Source: Caldilineaceae bacterium
Lineage (GTDB): Bacteria > Chloroflexota > Anaerolineae > Caldilineales > Caldilineaceae
DNA: 32,529 nt
Assembly (NCBI GenBank): GCA_019637645.1
Contig: JAHBVH010000091.1
Span: forward strand, 1-32,529
Direction: 5' to 3'
Position 1 is the stretch's first letter; every line of letters starts with the position of its first letter. The notes under the pieces were generated by a model. It did not search any database. It was not told the origin of the DNA and saw nothing but the letters and a program-made list of their open reading frames with translations. This document shows, piece after piece, positions 1 through 9,155 of the stretch. The translations under genes were made by a program, and so were the position numbers.

Positions 1-1234
1 ATTGGGGCATGCTACGTGGCCACCGGTAGACTCGTTGCAGCCGCGGCGTGGCCGTAATGCCTTGCGTCTCTTGCACCTCTTGCTGCGCCATGGCGATCAA
101 CTCGGCATCGGTGCATTGCGTCACATCCCGCTGACCGTAGCGCCCTAAATAGACCCGCAACAGGAGGGCATCCGCTGGCGCACGCCCCTGCCACTTATTG
201 GAACTCCAGGTACAGGCCAGCACATCGGTATGGGCCACCCGCGGAATCACATAACCATATCCCGCATTCACACTGACTTGGGCTCGGTCATAGGCCAGGT
301 GGACAATCGCCGAGGAGGCATAGGGGATAGCGGCATGGGCATCCGCCAATACGGGGTCCAGATCCGCCACCAACGTCGCGGTAACAAAGGCGGGCGTGGT
401 GAGGATCAGCGCATCCGCCGCCAATATACGGCCATCGGCCAGGGTCACGGTATAGGTGCGTTCCTTGCCTGCCACATGGAGACCTACCTGGGTCGCGCCT
501 ACGCCGGTGATCAAGGTGGCGTTGGCTAGCGCGGCCACCAGCGTTTGAATCAAGGTGCCCATGCCACCGGGTAATGAGACAAAGGGCGGATAGGTCGTCG
601 CCGATGGAGCAGGCGGGCTGTCCGGATTCGTCAGTCCCTTAAGCAGACTGCCATGGTTGAGTTCCAGTTGGCGCAATTGGGGGAAAGTGGCCCCCAAGCT
701 CAAGAGATCACCATTCCCGGCATAGATGCCACTCATGAGCGGCTCGACCAGCTTTTCATAGACCTCGCGCCCCAAGCGCCGTGAGACAAAGCTACCGACA
801 CTTTCATCGCCATTGGGGGGCGCGGCCGGCAACGTCATCTCCTCCGCCAGCCGCTGCTTGCCTGCTGGCGAGATCAGGGGGTTATCGGCCAGTGCATCCA
901 AATTGGTGGGGATCATCCCGCTCAGGCCCGCAGGCAAGGGATAGAGTTCACCGGCATATTTAACAAAGGTCTTGGCATGGCGCGGGTCGCGGCCATAGAG
1001 GGTTGGCGCTAGGCCCAGCTCTTCGCAAAGCCCGACACCCCGCGGCTTGCGGGAAAGAAAGCTGTCCGCCGCACCTTCGATGACAAAGCCATCTATCTGC
1101 TCGGTGATGACTTTGCCGCCAAAGCGCTGGTCACGCTCGACCAGGGTAATCGCCACGGAAGGCATGAGCTTTTGCAAGCGGTAAGCCGCGGCCAAGCCTG
1201 TCAGGCCACCGCCTAGAATCACGACTTGGGTCAT
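1..1234 (-). CDS. hemY: Protoporphyrinogen/coproporphyrinogen oxidase HemY (CgoX), 3' end cut off
   Basis: FAD-dependent oxidase that aromatises the porphyrinogen ring late in heme synthesis. I translated it from the minus strand: it starts MTQVVILGGGLTGLAAAYRL, a dinucleotide-binding GxGxxG-type FAD motif at the N-terminus, continues with GGKVITEQIDGFVIEGAADS, and reaches WPRSMPQ at the window edge. That last motif is typical of the C-terminal part of HemY, so about 60 residues are missing of a usual ~470. The ATG overlaps the hemH stop codon (ATGA), which suggests translational coupling. With HemQ in the same cluster and no hemN or hemF in view, the substrate is more likely coproporphyrinogen III than protoporphyrinogen IX; this is inferred from context. 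Family assignment is firm. Confidence 0.93.
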   Translation of the reverse strand, partial: MTQVVILGGGLTGLAAAYRLQKLMPSVAITLVERDQRFGGKVITEQIDGFVIEGAADSFLSRKPRGVGLCEELGLAPTLYGRDPRHAKTFVKYAGELYPLPAGLSGMIPTNLDALADNPLISPAGKQRLAEEMTLPAAPPNGDESVGSFVSRRLGREVYEKLVEPLMSGIYAGNGDLLSLGATFPQLRQLELNHGSLLKGLTNPDSPPAPSATTYPPFVSLPGGMGTLIQTLVAALANATLITGVGATQVGLHVAGKERTYTVTLADGRILAADALILTTPAFVTATLVADLDPVLADAHAAIPYASSAIVHLAYDRAQVSVNAGYGYVIPRVAHTDVLACTWSSNKWQGRAPADALLLRVYLGRYGQRDVTQCTDAELIAMAQQEVQETQGITATPRLQRVYRWPRSMPQ

Positions 1235-2211
1235 GCACGGCCGCCTTGCTTCGTGGATGGGGGGTCAGTGGGCAGCCAGGGGGCCGCTTGGGCGTGGATC
1301 GCCTCGACCAGCGTCTGAATAAAGAGCGGGTCGTCATTGAGCGCCGGAGGACGCTCCAGGCGCATCCCGTGGGCTTGGGCCGCCGCCTTGGCTTCAATGT
1401 CAATATCAAAGAGGATTTCCACATGATCCGAGACAAAGCCGACGGGAATGCTGACTAAGTTTTTGACGCCGCGGGCCGCCAACGTGGGGATATACTCTTC
1501 CAACTGTGGCCCCAGCCAGGGCTCGGGACTGCGCCCCGCTGATTGGTAGCTCCACGACCATTGATCCTCCGCCAAGCCAGCCCGCGCGGCGACGAGTCGC
1601 GCCGTTTCATGGAGCTGCTGCTCATAGGGATCGCCCATTTTAAGCACGCGGGCAGGCAGGCTGTGGGCGCTAAAAATGACATGGACAGCCGCGCGCTCGG
1701 CAACCGGCCATTGGTCAAGCCCCATCTGCACCCGCTTCGTCAGCGCTTCGATATAGGGTGCGGCATTGTGGTAGCTGTTGATATGGGCAAATTCAAGCTG
1801 ACCACGGTACATAGCCAGCCCGTCGGCAATCTTTTCTTGGTATTTGGCAATGCTCAGTTTGCTATAGTGGGGAGCCAAGACCAGACTCACGGCATGGGTA
1901 ATGCCGTCGGCCACCATCTGCCCCACCACCTCTTCGATCCACGGGGACCAATGGCGCATCCCCAGATAACATCGAAAATACCGTGGATCGAGTTGCGCGG
2001 CTACTGCGGCCACTTGTTGTTGGGTAAAGGCCAACAGCGGCGATTTGCCCCCAATCTGGCGATAATTGTTGGTGATCTCGGCTAGTACTGCCGGTGTGGT
2101 TGGCCGACCACTGCGAATGTCGGCCAGATAGCCGGGAATTTCAGCCAAAGTATTGGGTCCGCCATAGGCCATGAGCAAGACCCCGATGGGATAATGGGCT
2201 GGCACGGTCAT
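1231..2211 (-). CDS. hemH: Ferrochelatase (coproporphyrin ferrochelatase, CpfC type)
   Basis: Inserts Fe2+ into a porphyrin. The 326-residue protein has the family N-terminus (VLLMAYGGPNTLAEIPGYL), the catalytic histidine in SAHSLPARV (His183) and the acidic metal site in PVGFVSDHVEILFD (Glu265). Both are spaced as in the short soluble ferrochelatases of Gram-positive bacteria, and there is no C-terminal Fe-S extension. ATG overlaps the hemE stop and its own stop overlaps the hemY start, so hemE-hemH-hemY are likely co-translated. With HemQ present the substrate is probably coproporphyrin III, giving coproheme; this is inference from gene content. Confidence 0.95.
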   Translation of the reverse strand: MTVPAHYPIGVLLMAYGGPNTLAEIPGYLADIRSGRPTTPAVLAEITNNYRQIGGKSPLLAFTQQQVAAVAAQLDPRYFRCYLGMRHWSPWIEEVVGQMVADGITHAVSLVLAPHYSKLSIAKYQEKIADGLAMYRGQLEFAHINSYHNAAPYIEALTKRVQMGLDQWPVAERAAVHVIFSAHSLPARVLKMGDPYEQQLHETARLVAARAGLAEDQWSWSYQSAGRSPEPWLGPQLEEYIPTLAARGVKNLVSIPVGFVSDHVEILFDIDIEAKAAAQAHGMRLERPPALNDDPLFIQTLVEAIHAQAAPWLPTDPPSTKQGGRA

Positions 2212-3329
2212 AGAGCAGCCTCCCGGGTTGGTTGTGTGGCCGCGGGCAGCGAACGCTGGCTCTTTTCATGGACATAGTCCACCAGCCGTTTCACCTGATC
2301 AACGGGTGTATCGGGCAAGATCCCATGGCCCAGATTGAAGATATGCCCAGGGCGTCCATCCGCCCGCGCCAGCAGGTCGTCAATGCGATATTGTAATTCG
2401 CGCCAAGGGGCCAGCAGCGAGATGGGGTCTAGATTGCCTTGAATGGCCTTATGATGGCCGATCTGCTGCCAACACCAATCCAGCGGCATATGCCAATCGA
2501 CGCCAATCACATCTCCACCACAAGCGACTACATCGGGTAGATAGCTGCTGGTGCCAGTGCTAAAGTTGATCAGGGGCACCGTGCTTGGCGACGCTTGCCC
2601 ACTGCTGAGCCCCTTTTGTACCAGATCAAAGAGCGACCGATTATAGGGCTGGACATAGCGTAGATAATCTGGTTGACTCAGGGCCTGCCCAGCCCAGGAG
2701 TCGAAGACTTGTAGCGCGGACGCGCCAGCCTTGGCTTGCTTGATCAGGTAGTCGGCCTGCACCGTCACCAGTTTGGTCATTAGCCGTTTCCAGGCGGCTG
2801 GCTCACGATACATCAACGCCTTGGTTTTGGCAAAGGTCTTACTGCTGCCGCCTTCGACCGCATAACTCGCTAAGGTAAAAGGCGCACCAGCAAAGCCAAT
2901 CAACGGAATTTGACGCGAAGCCAATTCGTTAGCGACGATTTCAATCGCCTTGAGTGTGCTGCCCATGCTCTCTTCCGCGGGCGGCGTTGCCAAGCAGTCG
3001 ATATCATAGGGGCGGGCCAAGGGGTTTTCAATGTGGGGACCTTCCCCTTTGATAAAGTCCAGTTGGAGCCCCATGCCAATCAACGGTGGCAAAATATCGG
3101 AGAAGATAATCGCTGCATCCAGGGCAAAAGCATTGAGTGGTTGCAGCGTCACTTGCGCAGAGAGCTCCGGCGTGCGAATTACTTCCAACATGGTATGTTT
3201 GGCCCGGATGGCGCGGTATTCTGCCATATAGCGCCCGGCTTGGCGCATGAGCCACACCGGTGTATAGGGGGTAGAAAGGCCCCGGCAGGCGCGCAAAAAG
3301 GGCGAGGTCGGTTCTTGCAATGTGGTCAT
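2208..3329 (-). CDS. hemE: Uroporphyrinogen decarboxylase
   Basis: Decarboxylates the four acetate side chains of uroporphyrinogen III to give coproporphyrinogen III. The 373-residue protein carries the family signature RQAGRYMAEYRAIR (residues 29-42) and the second signature GFAGAPFTLASYAVEGG. A conserved Asp lies in the FSDILPP segment and the C-terminal part has FNLGHGILPDTPVDQVK. Length is normal, with a short C-terminal tail. No strong Shine-Dalgarno precedes the ATG. A stem-loop separates it from hemQ upstream, so its expression may differ from that of the genes before it. Stop and hemH start overlap by 4 bases. Confidence 0.96.
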   Translation of the reverse strand: MTTLQEPTSPFLRACRGLSTPYTPVWLMRQAGRYMAEYRAIRAKHTMLEVIRTPELSAQVTLQPLNAFALDAAIIFSDILPPLIGMGLQLDFIKGEGPHIENPLARPYDIDCLATPPAEESMGSTLKAIEIVANELASRQIPLIGFAGAPFTLASYAVEGGSSKTFAKTKALMYREPAAWKRLMTKLVTVQADYLIKQAKAGASALQVFDSWAGQALSQPDYLRYVQPYNRSLFDLVQKGLSSGQASPSTVPLINFSTGTSSYLPDVVACGGDVIGVDWHMPLDWCWQQIGHHKAIQGNLDPISLLAPWRELQYRIDDLLARADGRPGHIFNLGHGILPDTPVDQVKRLVDYVHEKSQRSLPAATQPTREAAL

Positions 3330-3358
3330 AACGTACTCAGTTCTAGCTTGACATAAAC

Positions 3359-3393
3359 AGAGAGGCTGTGTCGCTACACGGCACAGCCTCTCT
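3359..3393 (-). terminator. Stem-loop between hemQ and hemE
   Basis: A perfect 12-bp inverted repeat, AGAGAGGCTGTG (3359-3370) and CACAGCCTCTCT (3382-3393), with an 11-base loop. It sits 12 bases after the hemQ stop. On the minus-strand transcript it is followed by GTTTATGT, a weak U-tract, so it may terminate only partly or act as a processing/stability element inside the hem operon. Confidence 0.6.
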
Positions 3394-3405
3394 TACGTTG
3401 CGAAA

Positions 3406-4221
3406 CTACGCCTCCAGCGCGCTCTGCCAGAGGACTTTGCCGATGAAAAAGGGGCCTAGGTGTTCCAGGTGGAGCGAAGTCTGCTTGGTCTTGCGCATCC
3501 GTTGGACAATGCTGGAGAGGGGATGGAGTTCTGGCCCCAGCAGCGCGACGACAAAGTCGTTATCATTTTTGTCCAAGCCATGACAGGCCAGGCGGATATC
3601 ATAGCCCAAGCCAACCCGCCCAAAGGCCCGGCCAATCCCACCGTGCTCCATGAGGACCCCATTTTGCTCTTGGGGCGACAGTTGCTCAAAAGAACCAGCC
3701 CGCCGTAGCGGATACCAGATCACCCAGGGCAATTTGGGATCGACCACGCGGCTGCGCGGTCGGCCAATGAGCGTCTCATAGAGATCTTGCTCATAGCCCA
3801 ACGCATAGGTGCGGCCCAGCATGGTATGCTCGGGCTTGGGCGTCAATTCGGCAAAGGGCGGCTGATTGAAAAAGTTCCGTAAATCGGTGAGAAAGTAGTC
3901 GGGCGTCTCGCTATAGGTCACCAGCCCAACCCCTTGGGGATCGTTAATGTCGGCATAGAGGGCGCCGTGAAGGCGCGCCGCCGCGAGCGCATCGATCAGG
4001 CGCTGCGTGTCTCGGCAGCCACCAAAGGCCATGAACTGCATATAGAGGCGGCGATCTAGGGAAATGACTTCACCAGTGGCGCTCCGCCCCTTCTCACTCA
4101 CATCAATCTCTTCCGTGGGGGCTGCCGCCGGGCGTCCACCGATGGCGGCCAATGATGCGCCCTCGCGCGGAGCGCCAGCGGGTTCGGATGCGTTCGGAAG
4201 CGAGGAAGTGGGTCTTGTCAT
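3406..4221 (-). CDS. hemQ: Coproheme decarboxylase HemQ (ChdC), chlorite-dismutase-like family
   Basis: Converts coproheme to heme b in the coproporphyrin-dependent pathway. From the chosen ATG at 4221 the protein has 271 residues. The first ~50 are low-complexity (Ala/Pro/Gly/Glu), then the ferredoxin-like chlorite-dismutase fold follows: LYMQFMAFGG, a YP motif (Tyr170) that probably corresponds to the reactive tyrosine, and MEHGGIGR with the likely proximal heme ligand His193. The NWY segment seen in Firmicutes homologues is not evident. An earlier in-frame ATG at 4278 would place 19 codons inside hemB; I prefer 4221, which has a GAAGG about 13 bases upstream. Its place between hemB and hemE supports the heme role over chlorite detoxification. 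Confidence 0.88.
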   Translation of the reverse strand: MTRPTSSLPNASEPAGAPREGASLAAIGGRPAAAPTEEIDVSEKGRSATGEVISLDRRLYMQFMAFGGCRDTQRLIDALAAARLHGALYADINDPQGVGLVTYSETPDYFLTDLRNFFNQPPFAELTPKPEHTMLGRTYALGYEQDLYETLIGRPRSRVVDPKLPWVIWYPLRRAGSFEQLSPQEQNGVLMEHGGIGRAFGRVGLGYDIRLACHGLDKNDNDFVVALLGPELHPLSSIVQRMRKTKQTSLHLEHLGPFFIGKVLWQSALEA

Positions 4222-4240
4222 AGTATAGGAATACCCTTCT

Positions 4241-5347
4241 TTAGGCGGCCCGCAGCCAAGCCGCGGCATCTTTAGCATGGTAGGTAATGATCAAATCGGC
4301 TCCGGCGCGTTTGATGCCGATTAATTTTTCTAGCACCGTCTTCTCCTCATCCAGCCAGCCATTGGCCGCTGCCGCTTTGATCATGGCATACTCGCCACTC
4401 ACATTGTAAGCAACCAAGGGCAATTCAGGATAGTGCGTGCGCAGCCGGTAGATGACATCTAAATAGGCCAACGCGGGCTTGACCATGAGGAAATCCGCGC
4501 CTTCGGCGACATCGAGCGCGGCTTCACGCAGGGCTTCGCGTGCATTGGCCGGGTCCATTTGGTGGGTCTTGCGATCCCCAAACTTGGGTGCGCCATCCGC
4601 CGCGTCACGGAAGGGGCCATAAAAAGCCGACGCGTACTTCACAGCATAGGACATAATGGGAATGTGGGCAAAATCTGCTTCATCCAGGGCTGTGCGGATC
4701 GCCGCGACCATGCCATCCAACATCCCACTGGGCGCGACAATGTCAGCACCCGCCGCGGCATGGGAAACCGCCACCTGGCCCAAAATCGCCAACGTTTCAT
4801 CGTTGAGCACATAACCCGCTTCCAAATGGGCATGGTTATGCTCCGGGTCGTTGAGCAGCCCACAGTGACCGTGATCGGTATATTCGCAGAGGCAAACATC
4901 CGTCACCACGATTAATGCGGGTGCGGCTTGTTTCAAGGCCCGAATCGCTTGCTGGATAATGCCGGTTTCGGCAAAGTTCTCCAGCCCAACCGGATCTTTG
5001 CTGGCCGGAATGCCAAAGAGAACCACGGCAGGCACCCCTAAGGCTAACAGCGCTTCCGCTTCTTGCGCCAGTTGATCAACCGAGAGTTGGGCCACACCAG
5101 GCATGGAAGCAATGGGGCGACGCACGCCCTGGCCGTGGGTGACAAAGAGCGGATAGATAAAATCGGCGGGGGAAAGTTCGGTTTCCCGTACCATAGCGCG
5201 CAAGGTGGCAGTACGGCGCAGGCGGCGAGGTCGGGCCGCTGTAGAGGGGCTGGCGACAGCGGTCACTTGATTTCCACCAGTACCATTCCCGCGGCCATTG
5301 GTCGTGGGGTCCGTGGTCGTGCGCAGGCTGGACGCGATGAGAGACAT
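4241..5347 (-). CDS. hemB: Porphobilinogen synthase (delta-aminolevulinic acid dehydratase), zinc type
   Basis: Condenses two 5-aminolevulinate molecules to porphobilinogen. The 368-residue protein has both active-site lysines, Lys237 in [18 protein letters not shown] and the Schiff-base Lys290 in [12 protein letters not shown]. The metal site reads [14 protein letters not shown], with Cys152, Cys154 and Cys162, the zinc-binding type rather than the Asp-rich Mg type. The first ~40 residues are a Thr/Gly/Asn-rich extension absent from most homologues. The ATG lies 2 bases after the hemC-hemD stop, and a strong AGAAGGAG ribosome site is inside the end of that gene. Confidence 0.96.
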   Translation of the reverse strand: MSLIASSLRTTTDPTTNGRGNGTGGNQVTAVASPSTAARPRRLRRTATLRAMVRETELSPADFIYPLFVTHGQGVRRPIASMPGVAQLSVDQLAQEAEALLALGVPAVVLFGIPASKDPVGLENFAETGIIQQAIRALKQAAPALIVVTDVCLCEYTDHGHCGLLNDPEHNHAHLEAGYVLNDETLAILGQVAVSHAAAGADIVAPSGMLDGMVAAIRTALDEADFAHIPIMSYAVKYASAFYGPFRDAADGAPKFGDRKTHQMDPANAREALREAALDVAEGADFLMVKPALAYLDVIYRLRTHYPELPLVAYNVSGEYAMIKAAAANGWLDEEKTVLEKLIGIKRAGADLIITYHAKDAAAWLRAA

Positions 5348-5349
5348 GG

Positions 5350-7194
5350 TTACTCCTTCTGGCGGTGCATGGCACGAAGATGGGCGACCAGCGCATCGAC
5401 GAGGCCATCAATGGTATAGTCAGTGGCGACCACATCAACCTGGAGGCCAAGAGCTTGGGCAGTGGCGGCACTTTGGGGACCGATACAGGCGATAGTCGCT
5501 GAATCCAACAGCGTTGGGCTCAGATTGGCCGCGGTCAGCCCTTGGACAAGATTTTGGGCAGTAGAACCACTGGTCAACGTGATAACATCGACGCCCTGCT
5601 GTAATTCTGCAAGGGCCGCCGACGACAATGGTGCGGGCAGCGTTTGATAGATCGGAATCACATCGACCAGTGCGCCTTGGGCCGTCAGCGCCGCGGCAAA
5701 GGCTTGACGCGCAATCGCGGCCTGGGGCAAAAGAATGCGCAACCCCTGCAAATTCCCCACGGTGGCCTGTAATGCCGTGACAATGGCACTGGCCTCAAAT
5801 TGGGGCGGGACCAAAGCAGGGGTCAACCCATAGGTTGCTAGCGCCGTAGCCGTAACAGGGCCTACCACAGCAATGGGCAGTTGGGTCGCAACCTGATCAG
5901 CAAGCCCCAAGGCAATGAGTCGATTACCCACAATGGTCACACTATTGGCACTGGTCAGGATCAGCCAATCATAACGATCAAAAGTCAGGAGCGCAGCATC
6001 CAAGGCATTGAGATCGGCCAAGGGTTCAATCTGAATGGTGGGCATCAAGATAGGGGTTGCTCCCAAGGTGGTCAATTTTTCGAGCAAGCCCACTGATTGC
6101 TCTGCGGGTCGCGTCACCACGACCCGCTTGCCTTGTAGCGGTAAGGTTGGCGTAGCGACCAGGGGAGGAGCAAAAGCAGCGCGTTGAGCAACTAAAGCAG
6201 CTGCGCCTTGTTGAAGAGCTTCTGCAGCCAGTTGATTGCCCAGGCGAAAGGCTTGGCGGCGGCCACGATCGCCTGGCAGCGCGAGTTGACTTTCGCCGGT
6301 CACCCGAATTATCTGTTGTCCATCCGCGGCCGCGATCAATCCCTCGAGTTGCAACGAACATTGCCCGACATGGGTAACGACTTGGGCATACGCGGCCACG
6401 GGCGCCGAACAGCCACCGCCCAACCCGTGTAAGAAGGCCCGCTCGGCGGTCACCGCAGCGCGGACAGCTGCGTCATCAATGGCGGCTAACAAAGCCAGGG
6501 TCGTCGCATCATCGGCGCGACATTGGACCGCCAACGCGCCTTGGCCGGGGGCCGGCAACATGATCGATAAGGCCAGGCGCTCGGTAATCGCGTCGGTGAG
6601 ACCTAAGCGCTCTAGCCCTGCCAGGGCCAAGAGGGTCGCATCATAGTCACCATGCAAGACCTTGCGCAGGCGCGTGTCCACATTGCCCCGAATGGAACGG
6701 ATGGTGAGATCCGGGCGGAGGGCTTGTAATTGGGCCGCCCGCCGTGTGCTGCTGGTGCCTACGATCGCGCCCGGTGGCAAGGTTGCCAAAGTCCAGCCAT
6801 TGCGCGCCACCAAGGCATCGCGTACATCGGCGCGGCTTGTGATCGCACCGAGCGTCAGCCCATCGACCACATCGGTGACCGTCAGGCCATCGGTAGCCAG
6901 ATATTCTGTCACCGGCAGATCTTTGAGCGAATGCACAGCGATATCGATCTCCTTGGCGAGGAGGGCGCGCTCGAGTTCGGCAGTGAAGAGCCCTTTGCCA
7001 CCGATGACGGGCAAGGGCTTATCTAACGTTTTGTCGCCTTGGGTCACAAACCGTTGTAAGTGGCAGGTTACCCCCGGCCAAGCCGTTTGGAGCAATGCCA
7101 TAATATGTTCGGTCTGCCATAGGGCGAGAGCCGAGGTGCGCGTACCAATGGTCAGCGCTGTGGTCAGCGGGATCGTAGGAATCGTCACAGTCAA
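5350..7194 (-). CDS. hemCD: HemC-HemD fusion: hydroxymethylbilane synthase plus uroporphyrinogen-III synthase
   Basis: One 614-residue polypeptide joins two consecutive enzymes. Residues ~14-310 are porphobilinogen deaminase, with VHSLKDLPV (88-94) and the dipyrromethane-cofactor cysteine Cys262 in [14 protein letters not shown]. Residues ~355-610 are uroporphyrinogen-III synthase, starting [12 protein letters not shown] and containing [11 protein letters not shown] and [14 protein letters not shown]. They are linked by an Ala-rich stretch (~325-350). The fusion could pass the unstable hydroxymethylbilane directly to the cyclase. The start is a TTG overlapping the hemA stop (TTGA), with GGGAGGG about 7 bases upstream; a GTG at 7188 is the alternative. 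I see no frameshift or stop between domains. Confidence 0.95.
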   Translation of the reverse strand: MTVTIPTIPLTTALTIGTRTSALALWQTEHIMALLQTAWPGVTCHLQRFVTQGDKTLDKPLPVIGGKGLFTAELERALLAKEIDIAVHSLKDLPVTEYLATDGLTVTDVVDGLTLGAITSRADVRDALVARNGWTLATLPPGAIVGTSSTRRAAQLQALRPDLTIRSIRGNVDTRLRKVLHGDYDATLLALAGLERLGLTDAITERLALSIMLPAPGQGALAVQCRADDATTLALLAAIDDAAVRAAVTAERAFLHGLGGGCSAPVAAYAQVVTHVGQCSLQLEGLIAAADGQQIIRVTGESQLALPGDRGRRQAFRLGNQLAAEALQQGAAALVAQRAAFAPPLVATPTLPLQGKRVVVTRPAEQSVGLLEKLTTLGATPILMPTIQIEPLADLNALDAALLTFDRYDWLILTSANSVTIVGNRLIALGLADQVATQLPIAVVGPVTATALATYGLTPALVPPQFEASAIVTALQATVGNLQGLRILLPQAAIARQAFAAALTAQGALVDVIPIYQTLPAPLSSAALAELQQGVDVITLTSGSTAQNLVQGLTAANLSPTLLDSATIACIGPQSAATAQALGLQVDVVATDYTIDGLVDALVAHLRAMHRQKE

Positions 7195-8537
7195 GAGGCG
7201 GCCCTCCCAGGGGCTTCGGTGGCTTCTGGTTCCTTGTCAACTTCATGGTCAACTTCATCTTCAACGTGGGAAAGACCAAAGAGATCAGAGACTAAGGTCG
7301 CATAGAGATCCGCTTGTTGTTGGCCGGCTTTGCGCTTGAGTTGCAGGGTTGGCTCATGCAAGAGTTGGTTCACCAGCGCGCGCGACAGGTGGTTCAATTG
7401 GTCGCTGGTCTGATGATCCACATCACCCAAATGGCGGAGGGTGCGCGCCACCGCGCGTTGGCGGATCTGTTCGGCTTTCTGACGTAGCTCAACCACAACG
7501 GGACGGACCTGTAATTCTTGAAAGTGTTGACGCCATTCGAGCTGCACTTCAGTGATGATCTGCTCAACCGCGGGCATCTCCCGCTGACGAGCGGCCAAGG
7601 CACAGTCTACACTGTGGCGTAGGGCATCGACATCATAGAGCTGAATGCCGGGCAACGCCGCGACCGCCGGATCAATATCGCGTGGGACGGCCAGATCGAT
7701 GAGCAGGAGCGGGCGTTGGTCGCGCCGCGACATGACGGCGGTCAAGATGGTCAGGTCAATAATCGGCTCCGTGGCGCTGGTGGCGCTGATGACCACATCC
7801 GCCGCGGCCAACGCACTGGGCAGTTCAGCCAACGAATAGACTGAGCCACCCCATTGCTTGGCGAGGGCTTCAGCTCGTTGCCAGGTGCGGTTCGCCAAGG
7901 CCACTTGGGTAACGCCCCGGCCCCGTAGCCCCTTGAGCGTCAATTGACCAATTTCACCGAGGCCAATGACGAGAATTTGTTGCTGATGGAGGGAGCCGGT
8001 AATCTGGTGGGCCAACGTGAGGGCAGCCGAACCGACGCTAACGGCATTGGCGCTAATGTTGGTTTCGGTGCGGGCCCGTCGCCCCGCTTTGACACCGATC
8101 CGAAAGAGGAGATTCAGCGCCGGGCCAACCATGCGTGCCGTTTGGGCCTTTTGCCAAGCAGTGTTGACCTGGCCCAGAATTTGGGCTTCGCCAAGGACCA
8201 AGGAATCGAGCCCGGCGGCCACTCGGCAGAGGTGGTGAACCGCGGCCTCACCATAGTGGATGTAGAGATGATCCACAAAAGTGGCGATAGGGAGCGCCTG
8301 CGTCGCTGCGATCAACTGGATCAGCGGTTGTGCTAGCGTGGCGGCTTCTGCCGTGGCAGGCAGCGCATCGGCGACATAGGCATACAATTCCAAACGATTG
8401 CAGGTGCTGACAATGACAAGCTCGGCAATGTCGGCAGTGCGGAGATCGCCTTGTGGCCACTGGCTTAGTTGCTCGCGGAGCCCAATGGACGCACTTTGAT
8501 GATTTAGCCCAACACAGATCAGGCGATTGATATTCAT
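7191..8537 (-). CDS. hemA: Glutamyl-tRNA reductase
   Basis: First committed step of the C5 tetrapyrrole pathway: reduces glutamyl-tRNA to glutamate-1-semialdehyde with NADPH. The 448-residue protein starts MNINRLICVGLNHQSASI, has the catalytic cysteine in IVSTCNRLELYAY (Cys46), the substrate motif LVLGEAQILGQV and a Rossmann segment ILVIGLGEIGQLTLKGL. A C-terminal dimerisation helix region ends in a charged tail rich in Glu and Asp. The partner aminotransferase gene hemL is not in the window. It is the first gene of the heme unit and has its own promoter upstream; no clear Shine-Dalgarno is visible before the ATG. Confidence 0.96.
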   Translation of the reverse strand: MNINRLICVGLNHQSASIGLREQLSQWPQGDLRTADIAELVIVSTCNRLELYAYVADALPATAEAATLAQPLIQLIAATQALPIATFVDHLYIHYGEAAVHHLCRVAAGLDSLVLGEAQILGQVNTAWQKAQTARMVGPALNLLFRIGVKAGRRARTETNISANAVSVGSAALTLAHQITGSLHQQQILVIGLGEIGQLTLKGLRGRGVTQVALANRTWQRAEALAKQWGGSVYSLAELPSALAAADVVISATSATEPIIDLTILTAVMSRRDQRPLLLIDLAVPRDIDPAVAALPGIQLYDVDALRHSVDCALAARQREMPAVEQIITEVQLEWRQHFQELQVRPVVVELRQKAEQIRQRAVARTLRHLGDVDHQTSDQLNHLSRALVNQLLHEPTLQLKRKAGQQQADLYATLVSDLFGLSHVEDEVDHEVDKEPEATEAPGRAAS

Positions 8538-8569
8538 GGTAACGCAACCATCTGCTTGATCATGACAGA

Positions 8570-8597
8570 TTGCAACGATGCAATTAACTGTCGTTAA
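8570..8597. promoter_or_regulatory. Two adjacent short palindromes in the hemA leader
   Basis: TTGCAACGATGCAA (8570-8583) and TTAACTGTCGTTAA (8584-8597) each have 5-bp arms around 4 bases and abut exactly. They lie between the predicted hemA transcription start and its ATG. They could be operator half-sites or small RNA hairpins; I cannot assign a binding protein. Confidence 0.4.
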
Positions 8598-8600
8598 ATT

Positions 8601-8623
8601 CTATGTAAATCTATGTAAATCTA
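8601..8623. repeat. Tandem 10-bp repeat just after the hemA promoter
   Basis: CTATGTAAAT occurs twice in a row (8601-8620), followed by CTA of a third copy. It begins close to the predicted transcription start. The spacing of one helical turn is what a cooperatively bound regulator would need, but this is inference. Confidence 0.6.
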
Positions 8624-8627
8624 CCAC

Positions 8628-8656
8628 ATAGTACCTTTTCTATGAAAAGATGTCAA
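8628..8656 (-). promoter_or_regulatory. Sigma70-type promoter of hemA, inside the end of sirC
   Basis: On the minus strand TTGACA (8656-8651) and TACTAT (8633-8628) are separated by exactly 17 bases. The -35 box lies in the last codons of sirC and the -10 just after its stop. Predicted start is near 8621, giving an ~85-base leader with the repeats described nearby. Confidence 0.75.
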
Positions 8657-9155
8657 GATTTGTGATGAATTGCGCAATCTTATCACGTAGTTGCTTGACC
8701 AATTTGGGATTTTTACCCTGTTGACTGCCGACAGCAACAACAAAACCGCCCTGGCGATGCAGGGCGGGTACATGAAAATTTCCTTCGGCTGGGGCATCGG
8801 CAACGTTGCAAAGCGCACCTGCTTGTCGGGCGTCTTGTGCGATCAACCCATTGACCGCCCGGACATTGGTCGCCGCAAAGACAAGAAAGGCACCCGCTAA
8901 GTCCCCGGGCTGATAGGGCCTGGGCCACCATTCGATCTGTCCGGCTTCCCCCCACGCTTGGAGGATAGGTGTAGCGGTTGGACTGATCACGCGCACTTGA
9001 GCCTGAGCCTCGATCAACCCGCTTACCTTGCGCTCCCCTACTGGGCCTCCACCCACAACCACACACAATTGTTGGTGGAGACCAATCAGGAAAAGCGGGT
9101 AAACCGCACTGCGGCTCTGGTCATCTAAAGCGGGGCGGCTATTCGTGGCTGGCAC
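8640..9155 (-). CDS. sirC: Precorrin-2 dehydrogenase / siroheme synthase N-terminal type
   Basis: NAD-dependent oxidation of precorrin-2 to sirohydrochlorin. The 171-residue protein has an N-terminal strand YPLFLIGLHQQLCVVVGGGP with the Rossmann glycine motif VVVGGGPVGERKV, then FVFAATN-type (FLVFAATNVRAVN) and NVADAPAEGNFHVPA motifs shared with CysG, Met8 and SirC. It is shorter than full SirC or Met8 (~200 or more), lacking most of the C-terminal helical domain, so iron chelation is probably left to SirB. Start is GTG with AAGGTG upstream; it overlaps the end of cobA by 17 bases. Confidence 0.9.
   Translation of the reverse strand: MPATNSRPALDDQSRSAVYPLFLIGLHQQLCVVVGGGPVGERKVSGLIEAQAQVRVISPTATPILQAWGEAGQIEWWPRPYQPGDLAGAFLVFAATNVRAVNGLIAQDARQAGALCNVADAPAEGNFHVPALHRQGGFVVAVGSQQGKNPKLVKQLRDKIAQFITNLDIFS

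Noticed and set aside
3406..4278. Longer HemQ start at 4278
   Set aside because: It would overlap hemB by 38 bases and adds residues unlike the family; ATG at 4221 is better placed.
6662..7339. 225-codon plus-strand frame
   Set aside because: Antisense to the HemC domain and the end of hemA, which have full catalytic motifs; no homology pattern in this frame.
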